Below, one piece after another: positions 63,813 to 64,000 of a stretch of DNA of 64,000 nucleotides. The stretch covers positions 1 to 64,000 of the forward strand of contig NZ_JFYV01000011.1 in the NCBI RefSeq assembly GCF_000632225.1, read 5' to 3'. The position numbers and the translations under genes are program-made. Source of the stretch: Sphingomonas sp. RIT328. Its GTDB lineage: Bacteria > Pseudomonadota > Alphaproteobacteria > Sphingomonadales > Sphingomonadaceae. Numbering within the stretch: the stretch's first letter is position 1; each line of letters opens with the position of its first letter. Under the pieces are notes generated by a model that saw only the letters and a list, made by a program, of their open reading frames with translations, ran no database searches and was not told the DNA's origin.

Positions 63813-64000
63813 CTGACCGACCCCGCCCTCCCCAGCGTTTTGTACATCGACGACGACGATGGTCTGCGCCGCCTCGCCGCGCGCGGGCTGGAGCGGCGTG
63901 GCTATCGTGTCACCACCGCGGCGGGGGGCGCCGAGGGGGTCAGGCTCGCCGCCGCCGCGCCGTTCGACCTGATCGCGGTCGATCACTACATGCCGGACAT
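63813..64000 (+). CDS. Receiver-domain protein, cut by the window end
   Basis: The frame reads LTDPALPSVLYIDDDDGLRR and on to FDLIAVDHYMPDI, the beginning of a receiver domain with acidic pair DDDD and phospho-acceptor in VDHYMPD. It is the third member of the signalling run and may be a hybrid kinase or diguanylate cyclase beyond the window. No ATG, GTG or TTG lies at a suitable position. CTG at 63813, 8 bases after GAGGG, or ATT at 63807 would be the start; TTG at 63840 would remove the first strand. The 3' end is missing. Confidence 0.75.
   Translation, partial: MTDPALPSVLYIDDDDGLRRLAARGLERRGYRVTTAAGGAEGVRLAAAAPFDLIAVDHYMPD

Overview
The window is high-GC chromosomal DNA with the gene content and gene arrangements of a free-living alphaproteobacterium, most likely a sphingomonad (Sphingomonas or a close relative). 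Pointers are mipZ, a HWE-type histidine kinase, paired REP-like intergenic palindromes, EcfG-type promoter sites, and the order rpmF-plsX-fabH-ihfA. Genus is an inference; no rRNA gene is present. Nothing looks like a plasmid, prophage, insertion sequence or CRISPR array. The only horizontally mobile-type module is a vapBC toxin-antitoxin pair.

Layout. 0.7-3.3 kb: rpmF-plsX-fabH-ihfA (ribosomal protein, phospholipid and fatty-acid initiation, IHF alpha). 3.4-7.5 kb: prfC with a structured leader, an aldose 1-epimerase-like gene and two divergent L,D-transpeptidase genes. 8.0-12.7 kb (minus): rpmI-rplT, then a GIY-YIG nuclease gene overlapping pheS, then pheT. 12.8-21.2 kb: AsmA protein, histidinol phosphatase, peroxiredoxin, diguanylate cyclase, a 36-residue membrane peptide behind a sigma-54-like site, PEBP protein, lipoprotein, DUF1810, CsaA-like protein, glutathione transferase and vapBC. 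21.2-27.7 kb (minus): glutamate synthase, arranged gltD-DUF2059-gltB. 27.9-31.4 kb: uppP, an NDUFA9-like reductase, tRNA-Leu(CAG) with a clear promoter, a GAF protein and nicotinamidase.

31.5-35.2 kb holds the most interesting cluster: a small protein followed by four translationally coupled genes for a GT2 glycosyltransferase, an acyl-CoA-dehydrogenase-like protein, a PIG-L deacetylase and a SAM methyltransferase. It looks like a small uncharacterised glycoconjugate or metabolite pathway. 35.2-44.7 kb: DUF885 peptidase, MFS transporter, a PAS-GAF hybrid histidine kinase tail-to-tail with a LOV (blue-light) HWE histidine kinase, and an MFS transporter followed by a frameshifted metallophosphoesterase. 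44.9-51.2 kb: a fused two-unit M16 protease, a SleB hydrolase, an S9 peptidase and a glycine-zipper lipoprotein. 51.3-52.0 kb: two small convergent genes, each behind an EcfG-like (general stress) promoter.

52.1-60.4 kb: recF-gyrB, a Sel1-like protein, panC, mipZ, a J-domain protein, a phosphomannomutase and a PH-domain membrane protein. 60.4-61.0 kb is an intergenic repeat nest in which one REP-type element interrupts another. 61.0-64.0 kb: DEDDh exonuclease, CHASE3 histidine kinase, Rcp1-like response regulator and the start of a second receiver protein cut by the window edge.

Genes are tightly packed. ATGA, GTGA and TGATG couplings recur, and two convergent pairs share a CTAG stop. Family names rest on motifs read directly in the translations; no database search was possible.
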